Shown: positions 41,768 through 51,218, counted from the first letter of the stretch. The stretch is DNA of 52,100 bases from Flavobacteriales bacterium UBA7325 (GCA_002471375.1 DKPV01000096.1:1-52100); one strand, 5' to 3'. The notes: generated by a model from the letters alone, not told the origin. Translations and numbers: made by a program.

Positions 41768-42781
41768 ATGAAAGCATACTTTTTTCTTGTTTTATTCACA
41801 ATCTGCTGCTCGCAATCCAATGCGCAGGAGTCGGACACACTACCATACGTTCTTTTTAAAGACCGATTAGTGATATATTCAGATATTGGATTCAACGGTG
41901 CTCCTTTTTCCTTATACGATAACTTCCCAGGAGGTTTTTCTAAAGTTCAGTACAAACACAACTTAAAGCCCACCATGGGACTAGGTGTTCTGTACAAGTG
42001 GTTTTCACTCAGGGTGGGTTTTGGTTTACCAGGGCACCTTAGGCCGCTGAGTAGATTTGGTAAATCAAGCTATACTGATATTGGGCTTAATTTTAATATT
42101 AAAAATGTTTTTACTGATATTGACGTTCGGAATTATGGAGGTTTTGTAATTAAGGATGCTTATCAATGGAACGATACATTGAATGAGATTAGCCCAAATG
42201 ATTTTCGACCTAACACACGCGCCTTTAGTAGTTCCATCAATGTTTGGTATTTCAAATCAAAAACATTTAGAATGCCGGCAGTGCTGGGGAAAGTCGGGTG
42301 TTATGAGAACAAGGAGACCACTTGGTATTTCAAAGGAACGCTAAATTTTTTCGGAATTGGGAACGAACCAGATGCACTATTACCCGACGCATTAATTGAC
42401 ACATCAAAAACCATCTCAAGTTCAGGAGCTATTTCCGCGTTAGATTTAGGTGTTATACCTGGTTACGCATATGTTAATCGATTTGATCGTTGGCAGATTT
42501 CCGTCTTTGGTGGATTGGGTGGAGTGATTCAATCTAAGTTCTTCAGATCTGACACTTTGACAAGAGGTTTTCTGGGCCTTGCTCCTCGGCTCGACTTCAG
42601 GTTTATCGCAGGATACACAGAATCTAAATATTTCGTTTGGTTTGTTTCTGATTTCGATTTCAAATCCATTCGCTTCAAAGAAAACAGGTACAATCAAACC
42701 TACTACAGCGTGAAGCTTGTTGCGGGCATACGATTTAATAAGCGAAAGAAAAAGAAAGAAGATTATGTTGTCAAAATATAG
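41768..42781 (+). CDS. DUF4421 family exported protein
   Basis: The 337-residue protein starts with a signal peptide (MKAYFFLVLFTICCSQSNAQ). The next segment (YVLFKDRLVIYSDIGF, FSKVQYKHNLKPTMGLGVLY, WFSLRVGFGLPGHLRP) fits the DUF4421 family of predicted outer-membrane barrels in Bacteroidota. Strands alternate to the C-terminus, which is Lys-rich (NKRKKKKEDYVVKI). Function is unknown. Its end overlaps the start of the following lipoprotein gene by 17 bases. Confidence 0.83.
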   Translation: MKAYFFLVLFTICCSQSNAQESDTLPYVLFKDRLVIYSDIGFNGAPFSLYDNFPGGFSKVQYKHNLKPTMGLGVLYKWFSLRVGFGLPGHLRPLSRFGKSSYTDIGLNFNIKNVFTDIDVRNYGGFVIKDAYQWNDTLNEISPNDFRPNTRAFSSSINVWYFKSKTFRMPAVLGKVGCYENKETTWYFKGTLNFFGIGNEPDALLPDALIDTSKTISSSGAISALDLGVIPGYAYVNRFDRWQISVFGGLGGVIQSKFFRSDTLTRGFLGLAPRLDFRFIAGYTESKYFVWFVSDFDFKSIRFKENRYNQTYYSVKLVAGIRFNKRKKKKEDYVVKI

Positions 42782-43397
42782 AATCCTTCTCATTATTCTC
42801 TTGATTTGTACGGCATGTGCGAATCACGATTTTAATAAGGAAGACGACACTCAGAACGAGATTACAGATGAAGCAAACAAAGCCCAACCAAAAGAGGAGC
42901 CTGTTATACTCGAAGTTCTCGCACCTCTTGGTATAAATAGATCTTTAAGTTTCGAAGATGTTTTATTTAAGTTCAACTTACCAATCTCCTACAGTGAAGT
43001 TGATACGAATAGGAATTATCTATCACTGACAACCGTTGAAGAATTCGGTCCAAGATTGGTTTTCGAATGCCACCCTATTATTGCTTCTGATATCGTCAAG
43101 GCTAATTCTGACATTTTGAGCGTTTATACCAACTTATTTAAGGGCTGGATAATTGATCGAAAAGAATTTATAAGCCTCGGTGGTATGGATTTTAGTCTCA
43201 TAATGGCAGCAGACACTCTAAAAGAGGGAGAAATCGATTATGAACTAATTCTTACCCACATCAGCAAAGTGAATTCGTTTGAAATGAGGCTAAAAGATGG
43301 TAGTCTAAGGTATAATTACAGTCCCGAAGAAGCTTTAATGCAAATGAAGGCAGCAGCTAACGAACTACTAAGATCGATACAAATCTCAAATCTTTAG
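42765..43397 (+). CDS. Lipoprotein, function unknown
   Basis: I start at the ATG at 42765 (MLSKYRILLIILLICTAC), which carries the lipobox; the longer frame from 42717 adds 16 residues and lies further inside the preceding gene. After the Cys the chain has an acidic, low-complexity linker and then a soluble domain (FKFNLPISYSEVDTNRNYLS, FISLGGMDFSLIMAADTLKE). No family recognised. It overlaps the DUF4421 gene, so translation is coupled, and ends one base before the convergent gene at 43399. Confidence 0.75.
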   Translation: MLSKYRILLIILLICTACANHDFNKEDDTQNEITDEANKAQPKEEPVILEVLAPLGINRSLSFEDVLFKFNLPISYSEVDTNRNYLSLTTVEEFGPRLVFECHPIIASDIVKANSDILSVYTNLFKGWIIDRKEFISLGGMDFSLIMAADTLKEGEIDYELILTHISKVNSFEMRLKDGSLRYNYSPEEALMQMKAAANELLRSIQISNL

Positions 43398-43398
43398 A

Positions 43399-43845
43399 CT
43401 AGATAAAGCTGCTCTCGTTCACTTTGACCAACCAATTAGATAGATAGTCGCCTAGTTTCTCAATTAATGGATTGTACACTCTAGATTCAGGATATTTAGC
43501 CAAGTTTGAGAAATGCACATTTTCCAATTTATCATCCCTCTCAATGAGGACGTGCATTCTATCAAAAAAATCAATATTTAGTTTAGCACCTAGTGACTTT
43601 ATCACTTGAACTGAAGAATCAATTGAACATCCAGAAGCGTATGATTTTGAATCGTCTACAGCTAAAACTACAAACCAATCTTTCACAATTTCAGCAGCAC
43701 CGAACAGTTCATTTCCATGAGCGGCCCAAGTAGGAATAAACGCATTAAGCTCATTGGTGATTTGCGATTGTTCCTCCTTGGAAATTGGTCTATTTGATTT
43801 GTAAATCCAGACCCTACTATCAGGTGATAATTCTTTTAATTCCAT
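43399..43845 (-). CDS. Conserved Bacteroidota protein of 148 residues
   Basis: This protein is often labelled an ABC transporter ATPase in databases, but I see no Walker A, signature or Walker B motif. The sequence (SRVWIYKSNRPISKEEQSQI, FIPTWAAHGNELFGAAEIV, FVVLAVDDSKSYASGCSIDS) looks like a small alpha/beta domain. I cannot assign a function. It overlaps the CCG-type Fe-S protein gene by one base and is the last gene of the minus-strand block ending at 43399. Confidence 0.8.
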   Translation of the reverse strand: MELKELSPDSRVWIYKSNRPISKEEQSQITNELNAFIPTWAAHGNELFGAAEIVKDWFVVLAVDDSKSYASGCSIDSSVQVIKSLGAKLNIDFFDRMHVLIERDDKLENVHFSNLAKYPESRVYNPLIEKLGDYLSNWLVKVNESSFI

Positions 43846-44633
43846 TAAAGATCTTCTGCTTTTGCGATTAATTCAGCAACATCTAGTACTTCAATTTCAT
43901 TCTCCTTATTGAAGCTCTTGAGACCATCGGTCATCATGGTGTTACAGAATGGACAGCCAGTAGCAATAATATTCGCTTTTGTCTCTAACGCATCTTCGGT
44001 TCTCTCAACATTAATCTCCTTATTCCCTTTTTCAGCTTCCTTAAACATTTGTGCACCTCCGGCGCCACAACAAAGCCCTTTAGTTTTACAACGCTTCATT
44101 TCAACTAATTCGGCATCAAGCTTTTCGATCAATGATCTCGGAGCCTCATACACATCATTAGCGCGCCCTAAATAACATGGGTCATGGAATGTGATTTTCT
44201 TTCCTTTAAATGTATCACCATCTTTCAGAGCAAGTTTTCCTTGGTTAATTAGCTCCTGAATCAACTGTGTGTGATGAATCACCTCATAATTCCCACCTAG
44301 TTCTGGATACTCATTTTTTAGTGTATTAAAACAGTGCGGACATCCAGTAACAATCTTCTTAACTTCATAACCATCTAAAACCTGAATGTTCATCATGGCT
44401 TGCATCTGGAAGGTGAATTCATTCCCGGCGCGTTTTGCTGGATCACCTGTACAGTTCTCTTCTGTCCCAAGCACAGCAAAGTCCACATTACACTTGTTCA
44501 AAATCTTAACAAGTGCTTTGGTAATCTTTTTAGCTCGATCATCGAAGCTTCCAGAGCAACCTACCCAGAATAAAATTTCAGGAGACTCTCCTGCAGCCAT
44601 CTTTTCGGCCATTGTTGGTACGTGTAATCCCAT
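43845..44633 (-). CDS. CCG-domain Fe-S protein (heterodisulfide-reductase B-like)
   Basis: I start at the ATG at 44633 (MGLHVPTMAEKMAAGESP) because the longer frame overlaps the HAD gene. The 262-residue protein has two CCG-type units: VGCSGSFDDR ... ENCTGDPAKR and PCYLGRANDVYEAPRS ... CKTKGLCCGAGG, closed by ATGCPFCNTMM. This is the HdrB/D fold, which in other systems binds a non-cubane or cubane Fe-S cluster and interacts with a HdrC-like ferredoxin. The membrane-bound Fe-S protein at 45066-46403 is the obvious partner. Substrate is unknown. Confidence 0.9.
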   Translation of the reverse strand: MGLHVPTMAEKMAAGESPEILFWVGCSGSFDDRAKKITKALVKILNKCNVDFAVLGTEENCTGDPAKRAGNEFTFQMQAMMNIQVLDGYEVKKIVTGCPHCFNTLKNEYPELGGNYEVIHHTQLIQELINQGKLALKDGDTFKGKKITFHDPCYLGRANDVYEAPRSLIEKLDAELVEMKRCKTKGLCCGAGGAQMFKEAEKGNKEINVERTEDALETKANIIATGCPFCNTMMTDGLKSFNKENEIEVLDVAELIAKAEDL

Positions 44634-44640
44634 AAATCTA

Positions 44641-45063
44641 TTATTCGAAAACCTGAATATTCGCTTTCTTATCAACCAAATTTGTAAACCTCCCTTCATA
44701 TCGAGTAGCTCTCACAATGTGATTATCTACCCAATGGTAATTCCCGCCTCTAGGTTTCCCCATTAGCATTCCATGATATTTAAATCCATGCTTTTTCAAC
44801 CATGTTTCAGTGATCTCGCGATGCTCTTCGAGACGTGACGTGAAGAACGTGATAATATGACCTTCATCGTACCATTTGTTCAGTGTCTCCAATGCATCAG
44901 GAAAAGGCTCGCAAGTCCCCATTCTTTCCGGATCCTCATTAGGCACGTCATCTGTAATCGTTCCGTCAATGTCGATCAAATAGTTCTTAACATCATCAGG
45001 AAGTTTTGGTGAGATTGCCTCTCCATCAACTTCAGCGTTAATAAGTTTCTTGTTGTCACTCAT
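44641..45063 (-). CDS. HAD-superfamily small hydrolase
   Basis: The 140-residue protein has the HAD motif I in YLIDIDGTITDD, a motif-II-like FFTSR and a conserved C-terminal segment (KPRGGNYHWVDNHIVRA). Relatives in this phylum are often misnamed phosphoheptose isomerase. It is a small cytosolic phosphatase-like protein without a cap domain. Substrate is unknown. It sits between the two Fe-S genes and is probably part of the same transcript (gaps of 7 and 2 bases). Confidence 0.87.
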   Translation of the reverse strand: MSDNKKLINAEVDGEAISPKLPDDVKNYLIDIDGTITDDVPNEDPERMGTCEPFPDALETLNKWYDEGHIITFFTSRLEEHREITETWLKKHGFKYHGMLMGKPRGGNYHWVDNHIVRATRYEGRFTNLVDKKANIQVFE

Positions 45064-45065
45064 AA

Positions 45066-46403
45066 CTATTCTTCGTCTTTCCAGTTTAAACGATCCGTAG
45101 GGCTAAATTGCCAAGGCGCACCATTATTTTCAATGTTAGTGGCCATTCCTGCCAATTCTGTAGGCAACTTAGATTCCTCCATTACCAAATATCTTCTCAA
45201 ATCAACAATTATAGACAAAGGATCGATATTGATTGGGCATTCCTGAACACATGCGTTACAAGATGTACATGCCCAAAGCTCTTCTTCTGTGATATAATCG
45301 CCCAATAGACTCTTGCCATCGTCGTAGTCGTTTCCATGCTTACGCTTATTATCTCCAATCTCGGTGATTCTATCACGAGTGGACATCATAATTTTACGAG
45401 GTGATAATAGTTTCCCTGTAATATTAGCAGGGCATGAAGATGTACAACGACCACATTCTGTACATGAATAACTATCCAACAAACTCTTCCAGGTCAGATC
45501 TGTAGCATCTTTAGCTCCAAACCTTTGTGGTTCTACTGCGCCTTCAGGAGGAGCCGCATATGGATCAGCTGTTGGATCCATCATCAACTTAACCTCATTC
45601 GTCACAGATTCCATATTGGTCAACCTCCCCTTTTTCTCCAAATTTGAATAGTAGGTGTTCGGGAATGCAAATATGATATGTAAGTGCTTAGAATAAGCCA
45701 GGTAGCTCAAGAATGCGAATACCATTATGATATGTCCCCACCAACCTATTCGCTCTAACGAATGCAAGGTTGCAGGTTCCAGGCCATCAAAAAGTAAAGG
45801 GCCTAAAAAACTACTTATTGTAAAACCCATTGAGCCGTCACCTAAATCTTTAGCATGCGATAAACCTTCACGGTATAAAACTTCATCAGCTCCATTCATG
45901 GTGAAAATACATGCTACTAAAATGATCTCCATAAAGAGAATCATGTTACCGTCCAGTTTCGGCCACCCATTCATCTCTTTCATATTGAAACGAGGGATCT
46001 TCAGAAGATTTCTTCTTGAAAGGAAAATGATTGATGCAATCAGGGCAAACACGGAGAGAATCTCAATAAAACTAATCAAGAAGGTATAGAAACCGCCTAG
46101 CGAAGGTCGAAAAATGCGATGTGCATGTGGTACGAAACCATCAATGAAAATCTCGATCAGTTCAATTTGAGTAATAGTGAATGCTCCATAAATAGCTAAG
46201 TGCAATAATGCTGGTATCGGGCGCGTGAACATTTTCTTTTGTCCAAACGCGATGAGCATCATCGTTTTAAATCTTTCGCCTTTATTATCGCTACGATCAA
46301 GCTTTCTCCCCATGAAAATATTGGAGCGAATTTTGTACATATTCCATCCGAAGAATCCCCATCCTACGAGAAAAAGAAGTGCAAAGAGTGCAATTGAAAT
46401 CAT
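45066..46403 (-). CDS. Membrane-bound Fe-S electron transfer protein (HdrC/GlpC-like)
   Basis: The 445-residue protein has about five transmembrane helices in the first 270 residues (IALFALLFLVGWGFFGW, GFYTFLISFIEILSVFALIAS, MILFMEIILVACIFTMN, IGWWGHIIMVFAFLSYLAY). The soluble C-terminal domain carries two 4Fe-4S motifs: CTECGRCTSSCPANITGK and CTSCNACVQECPINIDP. This is the cytochrome-b-like plus ferredoxin pattern of Hdr- and Qmo-type carriers. With the CCG protein it should pass electrons between the quinone pool and an unknown cytosolic partner. His ligands for haem b in the helices are not certain. Confidence 0.9.
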   Translation of the reverse strand: MISIALFALLFLVGWGFFGWNMYKIRSNIFMGRKLDRSDNKGERFKTMMLIAFGQKKMFTRPIPALLHLAIYGAFTITQIELIEIFIDGFVPHAHRIFRPSLGGFYTFLISFIEILSVFALIASIIFLSRRNLLKIPRFNMKEMNGWPKLDGNMILFMEIILVACIFTMNGADEVLYREGLSHAKDLGDGSMGFTISSFLGPLLFDGLEPATLHSLERIGWWGHIIMVFAFLSYLAYSKHLHIIFAFPNTYYSNLEKKGRLTNMESVTNEVKLMMDPTADPYAAPPEGAVEPQRFGAKDATDLTWKSLLDSYSCTECGRCTSSCPANITGKLLSPRKIMMSTRDRITEIGDNKRKHGNDYDDGKSLLGDYITEEELWACTSCNACVQECPINIDPLSIIVDLRRYLVMEESKLPTELAGMATNIENNGAPWQFSPTDRLNWKDEE

Positions 46404-46414
46404 GAAATCAGTAT

Positions 46415-47461
46415 TTACTGAGGGTTTGGTTGAGTCTTAAGAAATTCCTTCATCTTATCCTCCTCCTGTTGAGTAAGCGGAGTGTTGTATTTTGGCTTAC
46501 CGCCAAATACTGAGAAGTGAATATAACGTTCTGGATGCAATTGAAGATCATTAACTAAGTTCTGTAACTCAATATTAGTTCTAACGAGTTCGTCATAAAG
46601 ACCATCATCATTTACTAGTTTACCTAGGGTGCCTTCACCGTTATTAGCAGACTCAAGTATGCTGTTCACAGTTTGCAGTGTTTTTTGAGCGTCTCCAATT
46701 ACAGATTTAAAATCAGCTGAAACTAGATCATCCGTGAGGACTTCAACATTCCCAACGATTTTCTTCATCGCTTCATTACTGTTCTTAAGATTCAAGCTTA
46801 TTTGCTCGACATTAGTCATTATACGAGAAATTTTAATCTTCTCAGTAGCAACAAGATCCTCCATTTGCTCAGCAGCACTGGCGAAACGCTTAATGGCGAT
46901 TTTCACTTCTCGCATACTTGCTTCTATCTCTGAGGTTGCAGTTTCATCCCAAAAGGAAGAAACTCCATTCACTAAACGATCTACAGAGGCCATCATAGTC
47001 TCCACTTTGTTCGTTATTGGATCGGCATACGCCTTTACTTGCGATGTGATATCTGTACTTACAACCCCTTGAATATGGTCTTTGGGCTTATAATAGCCTA
47101 ACGATAAATCAGAATTCAATTTAATGATCAACCCTTTAGAGAAAAGGTCAATACTTCCCGCTTCAATTTCTGATCCTTTTGGAATTTTAAAGTCTTCCAG
47201 TTGAATATTGAAGGTCATCTTTACCTTTTTAAGCGAATCTGTTCCCCCGAGGTACTTAACCTCCAGCACCTTTCCAACCTCGACTCCATCAACATATACG
47301 GAAGTTGCACCTGCAACACCACCTGAATTAGGGAAGTAAGCATAGTATACATCATCGCCTCCGAAGAAGCTGTTTCCTTTCAAAAAATTAATACCCGTTA
47401 CGAGCAATCCAATAGCAAGTACAGTCGATATTCCAGTAATAATTTCCTTTGAAAATTTCAA
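46415..47461 (-). CDS. MlaD family (MCE) lipid transport protein
   Basis: The 348-residue protein has an N-terminal membrane anchor (ITGISTVLAIGLLVTGINFL) and a MCE domain (YAYFPNSGGVAGATSVYVDG). The rest is long and helical (RLVNGVSSFWDETATSEIEASMREVKIAI) and ends in QTPNPQ-like tail. MCE proteins bind phospholipids and ferry them between inner and outer membrane. No permease or ATPase is adjacent. It follows the amidase gene by four bases and precedes the Fe-S gene by 11 bases, so it is part of the same operon. Confidence 0.92.
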   Translation of the reverse strand: MKFSKEIITGISTVLAIGLLVTGINFLKGNSFFGGDDVYYAYFPNSGGVAGATSVYVDGVEVGKVLEVKYLGGTDSLKKVKMTFNIQLEDFKIPKGSEIEAGSIDLFSKGLIIKLNSDLSLGYYKPKDHIQGVVSTDITSQVKAYADPITNKVETMMASVDRLVNGVSSFWDETATSEIEASMREVKIAIKRFASAAEQMEDLVATEKIKISRIMTNVEQISLNLKNSNEAMKKIVGNVEVLTDDLVSADFKSVIGDAQKTLQTVNSILESANNGEGTLGKLVNDDGLYDELVRTNIELQNLVNDLQLHPERYIHFSVFGGKPKYNTPLTQQEEDKMKEFLKTQPNPQ

Positions 47462-47465
47462 ACCT

Positions 47466-48599
47466 TTATTTTTCTGCTAAGTTAATAGCTTTTTGCAAAT
47501 TAATCCGCTGTCCGTTATGAAACCCGACAACAAATGCATGATTAAATCCTACTGACCTCAATTTGGTCTTCATTTGATTCGCTCCTTTAAAGTCATTTTT
47601 ATGGACTCCTACGGTGTATTTGTATAAACCATTCTGTTCATATTCAAAAACTGTATGTCCTTTAAATTTGGCGCTAGTAAGCGAGATACGTGATTCAGAA
47701 GTTTCAACTTGAATTCTAAAAATCACATCATCATTCGCAACTGGTTCTTCAGGTTTTATTTTCTCAACTGGTACAACATACTCAGACGGATCAACTTGTT
47801 CCTCAATACCCTCAAGTTCATTCTTGTACTTCTTGAAAGCGGTAAACATGGCACCTGCCATTTTCTCTTGCGTCAATGAATCAGAAAGAAACTTCTCCTC
47901 CTTCGGGTTTGTTAGGAACCCTGTCTCAATCAGAACGCTCGGCATCGTAGTTTTATATAGTACTAAAAAACCTGCTTGTTTTACACCACGATCATGTCGG
48001 CCAAGTGATTTGAATTCTGATTGAACTTTAGAGGCATAACTAATAGATTGATCCAGAAAGACACTCAATTGAAGTTGTCTGGCAATTATCGCATCTGGAG
48101 TCATCTCAAAATCAGAATATTTTTCTCCTCCATCATCTTCTAGGAAAATTGTGGAGTTCTCGCGTTCGGCAATTTTCTGTTGTGAAGCAGTACGATGAAG
48201 CCCTAAGACATATGTCTCCGTCCCATATGCTGCGGGACTTGCCGCGTTTGCATGGATACAAATGAAAAGATCTGCTTTATTTCGATTTGCGATCTTTGCA
48301 CGCTCATCGAGTTCAACGAAAACATCCGTATCACGTGTGTAGATTACTTTTATTGAAGGATAAAGTGCATTAATCTTAGCACCTAACTTTAATGCCATCG
48401 AAAGACACACATGCTTTTCTTTCGCATATCCACCATGACAGCCAGGATCTTTCCCACCATGCCCAGCATCAATCACTATAGTCTTAATAGAAGCGAGTGC
48501 TAATTCATCCTCTTGTGCGAAAATTGACAAATTCGGTAGAATCGTAATCAATGTTAAAATCGCACCTACACCAAGACATCCTCTTAATTTTTCAATCAT
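47466..48599 (-). CDS. N-acetylmuramoyl-L-alanine amidase
   Basis: The 377-residue protein has a short hydrophobic leader and an Amidase_3 domain with TIVIDAGHGGKDPGCHG, YTRDTDVFVELDERA and ETGFLTNPKEEKFL. The zinc ligands His and Glu are visible (DAGHGG, ETGFL). It cleaves the bond between N-acetylmuramic acid and the stem peptide during cell separation and remodelling. The C-terminal 90 residues (RIQVETSESRISLTSAKFKG, LYKYTVGVHKNDFKGANQMK) look like a SPOR-type peptidoglycan-binding domain. It is divergent from lptD. Confidence 0.94.
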   Translation of the reverse strand: MIEKLRGCLGVGAILTLITILPNLSIFAQEDELALASIKTIVIDAGHGGKDPGCHGGYAKEKHVCLSMALKLGAKINALYPSIKVIYTRDTDVFVELDERAKIANRNKADLFICIHANAASPAAYGTETYVLGLHRTASQQKIAERENSTIFLEDDGGEKYSDFEMTPDAIIARQLQLSVFLDQSISYASKVQSEFKSLGRHDRGVKQAGFLVLYKTTMPSVLIETGFLTNPKEEKFLSDSLTQEKMAGAMFTAFKKYKNELEGIEEQVDPSEYVVPVEKIKPEEPVANDDVIFRIQVETSESRISLTSAKFKGHTVFEYEQNGLYKYTVGVHKNDFKGANQMKTKLRSVGFNHAFVVGFHNGQRINLQKAINLAEK

Positions 48600-48616
48600 T
48601 TACAATGTAATTTTAA

Positions 48617-48624
48617 TAGTTTTG
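48617..48624 (+). promoter_or_regulatory. -7 box of lptD
   Basis: TAGTTTTG at 48617-48624 matches TAnnTTTG. A transcript starting near 48631 would give a leader of about 26-35 bases before the TTG or GTG start of lptD. No clear -33 TTG is visible. Confidence 0.45.
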
Positions 48625-48656
48625 CCACGTTAGAGTTGTCGTAACACAAATTTAAC

Positions 48657-51197
48657 TTGCTTTCAGTGTTCAAAAAGCGTTCCATACATGATTTTATTAC
48701 CTGTACATTGTTAATAATGTGCAATGTAATGACTAGTTATAGTCAAGATACCCTTGTGCGCGATACAGTTTACTTGAATGACTCAGGTATGACGAACCCG
48801 GTATTCTATAGTGCACGTGATTCGATATACTCTGATTTAAGGGCTAAAAAGCTTCATTTATACGGAAATGCACGTGTTGACAATGGCGAGGTGGTGATGA
48901 CTGCTGGCTATATAATTGTTGACCTTACTTCAAACGAGTTGCTAGCGACTTATAGTTATGATAAAGATTCTAATAAAGTAGAATTGCCTGAATTTACAAA
49001 TGGTGGCGACGTCATGAATGCGCAGACAATACGCTATGATTTTGATACAGAAAAAGGATTTATCGAAGAAGTAGCCATCCAGCAGGATGAAAACTTCTTG
49101 TACATGAAAGTGGCTAAGAGACACTCAAATGAAGAAATTCATTTTAAAGAAGGAAGATTCACCACATGTGAATTGGAAGAACCACATTATCACTTTCAAT
49201 TATCCAAAGCAGTCATGATCCCAGAGAAGCGTATCGTTTCTGGACCAATGAATTTATATATAGGTGGTGTTCCAACACCTATCGGACTGCCATTTGCTGT
49301 GATACCTCAATCTGAAGAACGGAGCAAGGGCCTACTCTTCCCTAATTTCGCGCCAGTTTCACAATACGGGTTCGGTATTCAAGATCTTGGATATTATATT
49401 CCAATTAACCCCTTTCTACAAACAACCTTCTATGGAAGTCTATATAGCAGAGGTAGCTGGGGATTAAAAAATAGAACGGAATATGCTAAACGTTACGGTT
49501 TCACGGGGAATTTCGAATTAGGGTATCAACAATTAAAAGATGGATTCCCAACAAATACTCGAGCCAATAAGACAACAGTTAAATGGCAGCATCGAAAGGA
49601 TCAGAAATCAAGTCCTTACTGGGGCTTTACAGCAAATGTGAATTTCATTTCAGACAATACAACCCAAAACAACTTAGACCCTGAATACGAAGAATACTTC
49701 AACAACACCTTCACTTCGGATATTAATCTTAGTCGTCGCTTTCCTAGTAAACCAATAACCGCTGGTATGAAGATGTCCTTAAGACAAAATACGGTGTCGA
49801 ACAATATCTCCATGACGAGTCCGGTAGTAAATGTGAACGTCACTCGATTCTTCCCATTGAAAAAAGTGTTTAACGGCACTAAAGATTGGCATGATGTATT
49901 TACGCGATTTGGAATCACGTATGATTTTGAAGGGAAGAATCAAGCTCTTTTCGAAGATTCATTGCTAAGAGACAATAACTATGAAGCTATCGGCCCTAAG
50001 TTCTTCAACGGCTTCCAACAAAATATTACAGCTCAAACGACTGGAAGTATACTAGGCAATAGATTCAAGATCACTCCATCGGTTAATTACGGTAACAAAA
50101 TCAACTTCCAACAGATTTCTAAAAGTTACGATGCGACTTCTAGCTCCGTTGTTTACGACACTAACAGAATAGCTGGTATGGCCCATTCTTTATCATTGAA
50201 TGCTCAGTTAACAACAGTAGTATACTCTTACTATCGATTCGTCGGAAAGAACGAACCTCTCTTAAGGCATGTTCTAACGCCCTCTTTTGGATTTAGATAC
50301 ATTCCTAATCTAAATGAGACAAGTAGTTATCTAGCAGATCCAGCAGACACTCTTGAAACTATCTACTCCCCATTCGAAAGAAGTATTTATACTGTCGGTT
50401 CAGTGCGAACACAAAAACTAATTACGTTCTCATTCAACAACACTTTTGAGCTGAAACGGAAAAGTGAGAAGGATACAATTGATGGATTCAAAAGAACGCG
50501 TCTAATTGATGCCTTGAGTCTTTCTGGGAATTATGATCTTGCAACAAAAAAACTATCGAACGTATCAATTAACATGAGAGTTAGTCCTCTTCGATGGTTA
50601 AGCATTGTTACGACTTCATCATTTAGCCCATACAGCTGGGCCGATTCAACTGGAGCTACTATTTCAGAATATGCAATCTATGATCGAGGTACTCTTGGAA
50701 GATTCTTGAGTACTAACATTGCAACAGGAATTACATTAACCTCTAAAGAAAGTCGAGAAAAGTTAAATGAAGGAGTCACAACAATGGGATCCAATTGGAA
50801 TGATGACTACGCTTATTTCAATCTGCACCCTGAGCATGCTATAAACTTTAACATCCCGTGGAAAGTGACACTTTCGCATGTTTACTCTCTAAATGCAAAT
50901 CAAAATCGTTCCACTGATTTACCAGATGAATGGAACATTGACCAGACCCTAATGATAAATGGTGATGTCAGCTTTACAAAGCGTTGGAAATTAGCAACCA
51001 TCACCAACCTAAACCTGGAAGATTTTAAGGTGACAAACTCAAGAATCATTCTTACGCGAGACATGCACTGCTGGGCATTAAACTTCCAGTGGACTCCTAT
51101 TGGTGGAAATAAAAGCTTCTTATTTAGTATAAGATCTACCTCTAGCCTATTCCAAGACGCGAAAATAGATATCCGCAAGCCTCCTGCATTTCTATAA
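48657..51197 (+). CDS. lptD: LPS assembly protein LptD
   Basis: The 846-residue protein is the outer-membrane LPS translocon subunit. It has a signal-peptide-like start, an OstA-type domain (about residues 45-170, e.g. KLHLYGNARVDNGEVVMTAG, MNAQTIRYDFDTEKGFIEE) and a long beta-barrel domain to the end. The conserved segment LPFAVIPQSEERSKGLLFPN marks the junction. The start is uncertain: no ATG is near, TTG at 48657 and GTG at 48666 are both possible. It is divergent from the amidase/MlaD operon, which fits an envelope-assembly neighbourhood. Confidence 0.93.
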   Translation: MLSVFKKRSIHDFITCTLLIMCNVMTSYSQDTLVRDTVYLNDSGMTNPVFYSARDSIYSDLRAKKLHLYGNARVDNGEVVMTAGYIIVDLTSNELLATYSYDKDSNKVELPEFTNGGDVMNAQTIRYDFDTEKGFIEEVAIQQDENFLYMKVAKRHSNEEIHFKEGRFTTCELEEPHYHFQLSKAVMIPEKRIVSGPMNLYIGGVPTPIGLPFAVIPQSEERSKGLLFPNFAPVSQYGFGIQDLGYYIPINPFLQTTFYGSLYSRGSWGLKNRTEYAKRYGFTGNFELGYQQLKDGFPTNTRANKTTVKWQHRKDQKSSPYWGFTANVNFISDNTTQNNLDPEYEEYFNNTFTSDINLSRRFPSKPITAGMKMSLRQNTVSNNISMTSPVVNVNVTRFFPLKKVFNGTKDWHDVFTRFGITYDFEGKNQALFEDSLLRDNNYEAIGPKFFNGFQQNITAQTTGSILGNRFKITPSVNYGNKINFQQISKSYDATSSSVVYDTNRIAGMAHSLSLNAQLTTVVYSYYRFVGKNEPLLRHVLTPSFGFRYIPNLNETSSYLADPADTLETIYSPFERSIYTVGSVRTQKLITFSFNNTFELKRKSEKDTIDGFKRTRLIDALSLSGNYDLATKKLSNVSINMRVSPLRWLSIVTTSSFSPYSWADSTGATISEYAIYDRGTLGRFLSTNIATGITLTSKESREKLNEGVTTMGSNWNDDYAYFNLHPEHAINFNIPWKVTLSHVYSLNANQNRSTDLPDEWNIDQTLMINGDVSFTKRWKLATITNLNLEDFKVTNSRIILTRDMHCWALNFQWTPIGGNKSFLFSIRSTSSLFQDAKIDIRKPPAFL

Positions 51198-51218
51198 TAA
51201 TTTACTTATTTTTCAGTC

